A stretch of 64,000 nucleotides of DNA from Clavibacter zhangzhiyongii. GTDB lineage: Bacteria; Actinomycetota; Actinomycetes; Actinomycetales; Microbacteriaceae. Within the stretch, counting starts at the first letter, position 1, and the number at the start of each line of letters is the position of its first letter. Made by a program: the position numbers and the translations under genes. The notes beneath the pieces were generated by a model. It did no database searches and was not told the origin of the DNA. It saw only the letters and a program-made list of their open reading frames with translations. Below, piece by piece: positions 62,768 to 64,000 of the stretch. The stretch covers positions 930,001 to 994,000 of the forward strand of contig NZ_CP061274.1 of the NCBI RefSeq assembly GCF_014775655.1, in the 5' to 3' direction.

Positions 62768-63085
62768 ATGGCACTACCTGAGTACCACGCCGGAGTCCCC
62801 GACGACTGGTTCGTCGACCCCGTCCGACTCGGGGTCCCGGGCGTCCGCAGCGTCGACGACGGCAACCCGCTCGCCTGGCAGGCGGACTCGCTCTGCGCGC
62901 AGACCGACCCCGAGGCGTTCTTCCCCGAGAAGGGCGGATCCACCCGCGACGCCAAGAAGATCTGCGGCTCGTGCGAGGTCCGGTCCGAGTGCCTCGAGTA
63001 CGCGCTGGAGAACGATGAGCGCTTCGGGATCTGGGGCGGCCTCTCCGAGCGCGAGCGCCGGAAGCTGCGCAAGCGCGCCGTCTGA
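62768..63085 (+). CDS. whiB: WhiB-family iron-sulfur regulator (WhiB/WhiB2 type)
   Basis: 105 residues. The four cluster cysteines are C43, C66, C69 and C75 (C-X22-C-X2-C-X5-C), followed by GIWGG at 87-91 and a basic RERRKLRKRAV tail for DNA or sigma-factor binding. EAFFPEKGGSTRDAKKIC matches the Streptomyces WhiB/mycobacterial WhiB2 (WhmD) group, which controls septation and cell division. A GGGGAGA ribosome site and the strong promoter described above precede it. Confidence 0.95.
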   Translation: MALPEYHAGVPDDWFVDPVRLGVPGVRSVDDGNPLAWQADSLCAQTDPEAFFPEKGGSTRDAKKICGSCEVRSECLEYALENDERFGIWGGLSERERRKLRKRAV

Positions 63086-63183
63086 CCCGGGGTCGCGTGC
63101 CGCCGCGACGGACCCCCGCCTCCCCGGCGCGCCGTCCGGCTGCGGCGGATCCCCACCACGCACCACGTAGGGTCTCCCCTGTC

Positions 63184-64000
63184 ATGCAGCCACGAGTAAC
63201 CGCGATCCTCGTCGCCCACGAGGGCGCGCAGTTCCTCGACCGGACCCTCCAGGCGCTCGCCGCGCAGACCCGGCGACCGGACCAGGTGGTCGCGGTCGAC
63301 CTCGGCTCCAAGGACGCGTCGGCCGCCCTCCTCGCGGCGTCCGAGCCCACCCGCATGGTGCAGGCGCCCGCCCGCATGACCTTCGGGCAGGCGGTGGACC
63401 AGGCCGTGCGCGTGATCCCCGCACCCGAGGGCGACCACGAGCTGCTCTGGCTGCTCTCCGCCGACAACGCGCCCGCGCCCGACGCCCTCGAGCGCCTGCT
63501 CGCCGCCGTCGAGGCCTCGCCCAGCGTCGCGGTCGCCGGTCCGAAGCTCATGGAGTGGGACCACCCCGACTACATCCGCGAGCTCGGCCGCACGCTCACC
63601 ACGCTCGGCGCCGCCGTGCCCGTCGTCGACGGCGAGCTCGACCAGGCGCAGTACGACGACATGAGCGACGTGCTCGCCGTCGCCGCGGGCGGGATGCTCG
63701 TGCGGCACCGCCTCTGGGACGAGCTCGACGGCTTCGACGACGCGCTGCCCGTGGAGGACGACGCGCTCGACCTGTGCGTGCGCGCCCGCCTCGCCGGCCA
63801 CCGCGTCGTGGTCGTGCCGGCCGCGCGGGTCGCCTCCGCGGGATCCGCCGCCCCCGGCACCGCCTTCCTCGGCCGCCGCACGCCGCGTCGCCGCCGTCGT
63901 CGCCTGCGCCGGCAGGCCGAGCTGCACCGCCGCCTCGCGTACGCGCCGCCCGCCGCCGTCCCGTTCCACTGGCTCTCGCTCGTGCCGCTCGCGATCCTGC
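63184..64000 (+). CDS. GT2 glycosyltransferase, N-terminal part (runs off the right edge)
   Basis: The first 272 codons of a longer gene. It begins RVTAILVAHEGAQFLDRTL and has QVVAVDLGSKDAS, LLSADNAPAPDALERLL (metal-site region), AAGGMLVRHRLWDEL and PVEDDALDLCVRARLAGHRV, typical GT-A inverting enzymes. After about residue 230 come basic RRTPRRRRRRLRRQAELHRRL and the beginning of a hydrophobic segment, as in the large actinobacterial GT2 proteins encoded beside whiB. ATG 63184 follows a TAGGGT hexamer by 11 nt. Confidence 0.85.
   Translation, partial: MQPRVTAILVAHEGAQFLDRTLQALAAQTRRPDQVVAVDLGSKDASAALLAASEPTRMVQAPARMTFGQAVDQAVRVIPAPEGDHELLWLLSADNAPAPDALERLLAAVEASPSVAVAGPKLMEWDHPDYIRELGRTLTTLGAAVPVVDGELDQAQYDDMSDVLAVAAGGMLVRHRLWDELDGFDDALPVEDDALDLCVRARLAGHRVVVVPAARVASAGSAAPGTAFLGRRTPRRRRRRLRRQAELHRRLAYAPPAAVPFHWLSLVPLAIL

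Overview
The window is high-GC actinobacterial chromosome, densely coded, with many GTG starts and 4-bp GTGA/ATGA gene overlaps. Gene content (nucleoside salvage, acyl-CoA carboxylase with a small epsilon subunit, WhiB, LCP, LGFP-repeat protein, Emb-type arabinosyltransferase) and the look of the proteins suggest the family Microbacteriaceae, probably Clavibacter or a close relative. That assignment is inferred from content and was not tested by a search. I see no tRNA, rRNA, insertion sequence, prophage or CRISPR array.

Layout. (1) 1-1348: start of a GT4 mannosyltransferase-type gene running off the left edge, and manC. (2) 1423-12773: nucleoside uptake and salvage: two BMP lipoproteins, an ABC ATPase and two permeases, cdd and deoA in one overlapping operon, then a convergent nucleoside hydrolase, adenosine deaminase and a PTS IIA-IIB pair with no IIC. 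(3) 12722-14358: membrane protein plus MerR regulator. (4) 14442-18500: phosphohexomutase and purine nucleoside phosphorylase (overlapping), and a divergent LpdA-type flavoprotein. (5) 18572-29255: acyl-CoA carboxylase genes (alpha chain, beta and epsilon chains, biotin ligase) interleaved with maf, an RNA methyltransferase and a two-component system with a third, kinase-like membrane protein. (6) 29259-33828: PH-domain membrane protein, GtrA protein, purK, purE, LCP ligase.

(7) 33844-55295 is the most distinctive block, a cell-envelope glycan locus. It has GT4 enzymes, a Wzm/Wzt ABC exporter, rmlABCD for dTDP-rhamnose, GtrA, a GlfT1-like GT2, another GT2, UDP-galactopyranose mutase, GlfT2, a secreted seven-repeat LGFP protein, an Emb-like arabinosyltransferase, a flippase and a UbiA-type decaprenyl-phosphate phosphoribosyltransferase. 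Together these resemble the machinery that builds, exports, arabinosylates and (through LCP) anchors arabinogalactan in mycolic-acid bacteria. DprE1/DprE2 are not in the window. (8) 55338-64000: histidine phosphatase with a tiny upstream ORF, two O-antigen-ligase-like proteins, acyl-CoA dehydrogenase, manA, galE, whiB and the start of a large GT2 gene. manC, manA, the phosphohexomutase and galE would supply GDP-mannose and UDP-galactose; Glf converts the latter to UDP-galactofuranose.

Transcription signals are unusually readable. Many genes have a TANNNT -10 hexamer whose last base lies 7-8 nt before the start codon, which predicts leaderless mRNAs and settles several starts (purE, accD, the second ligase-like protein). 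Convergent gene ends carry strong GC-rich hairpins without U-tracts. Much of the backbone (add/deoA/cdd, pnp/pmm, lpdA, accA3/maf/accE/accD/birA, PH/GtrA/purK/purE, acyl-CoA dehydrogenase, LCP, whiB2, manA) recalls the Rv3255-Rv3315 region of Mycobacterium tuberculosis as I remember it, so the glycan block looks like accessory cargo in a conserved backbone.
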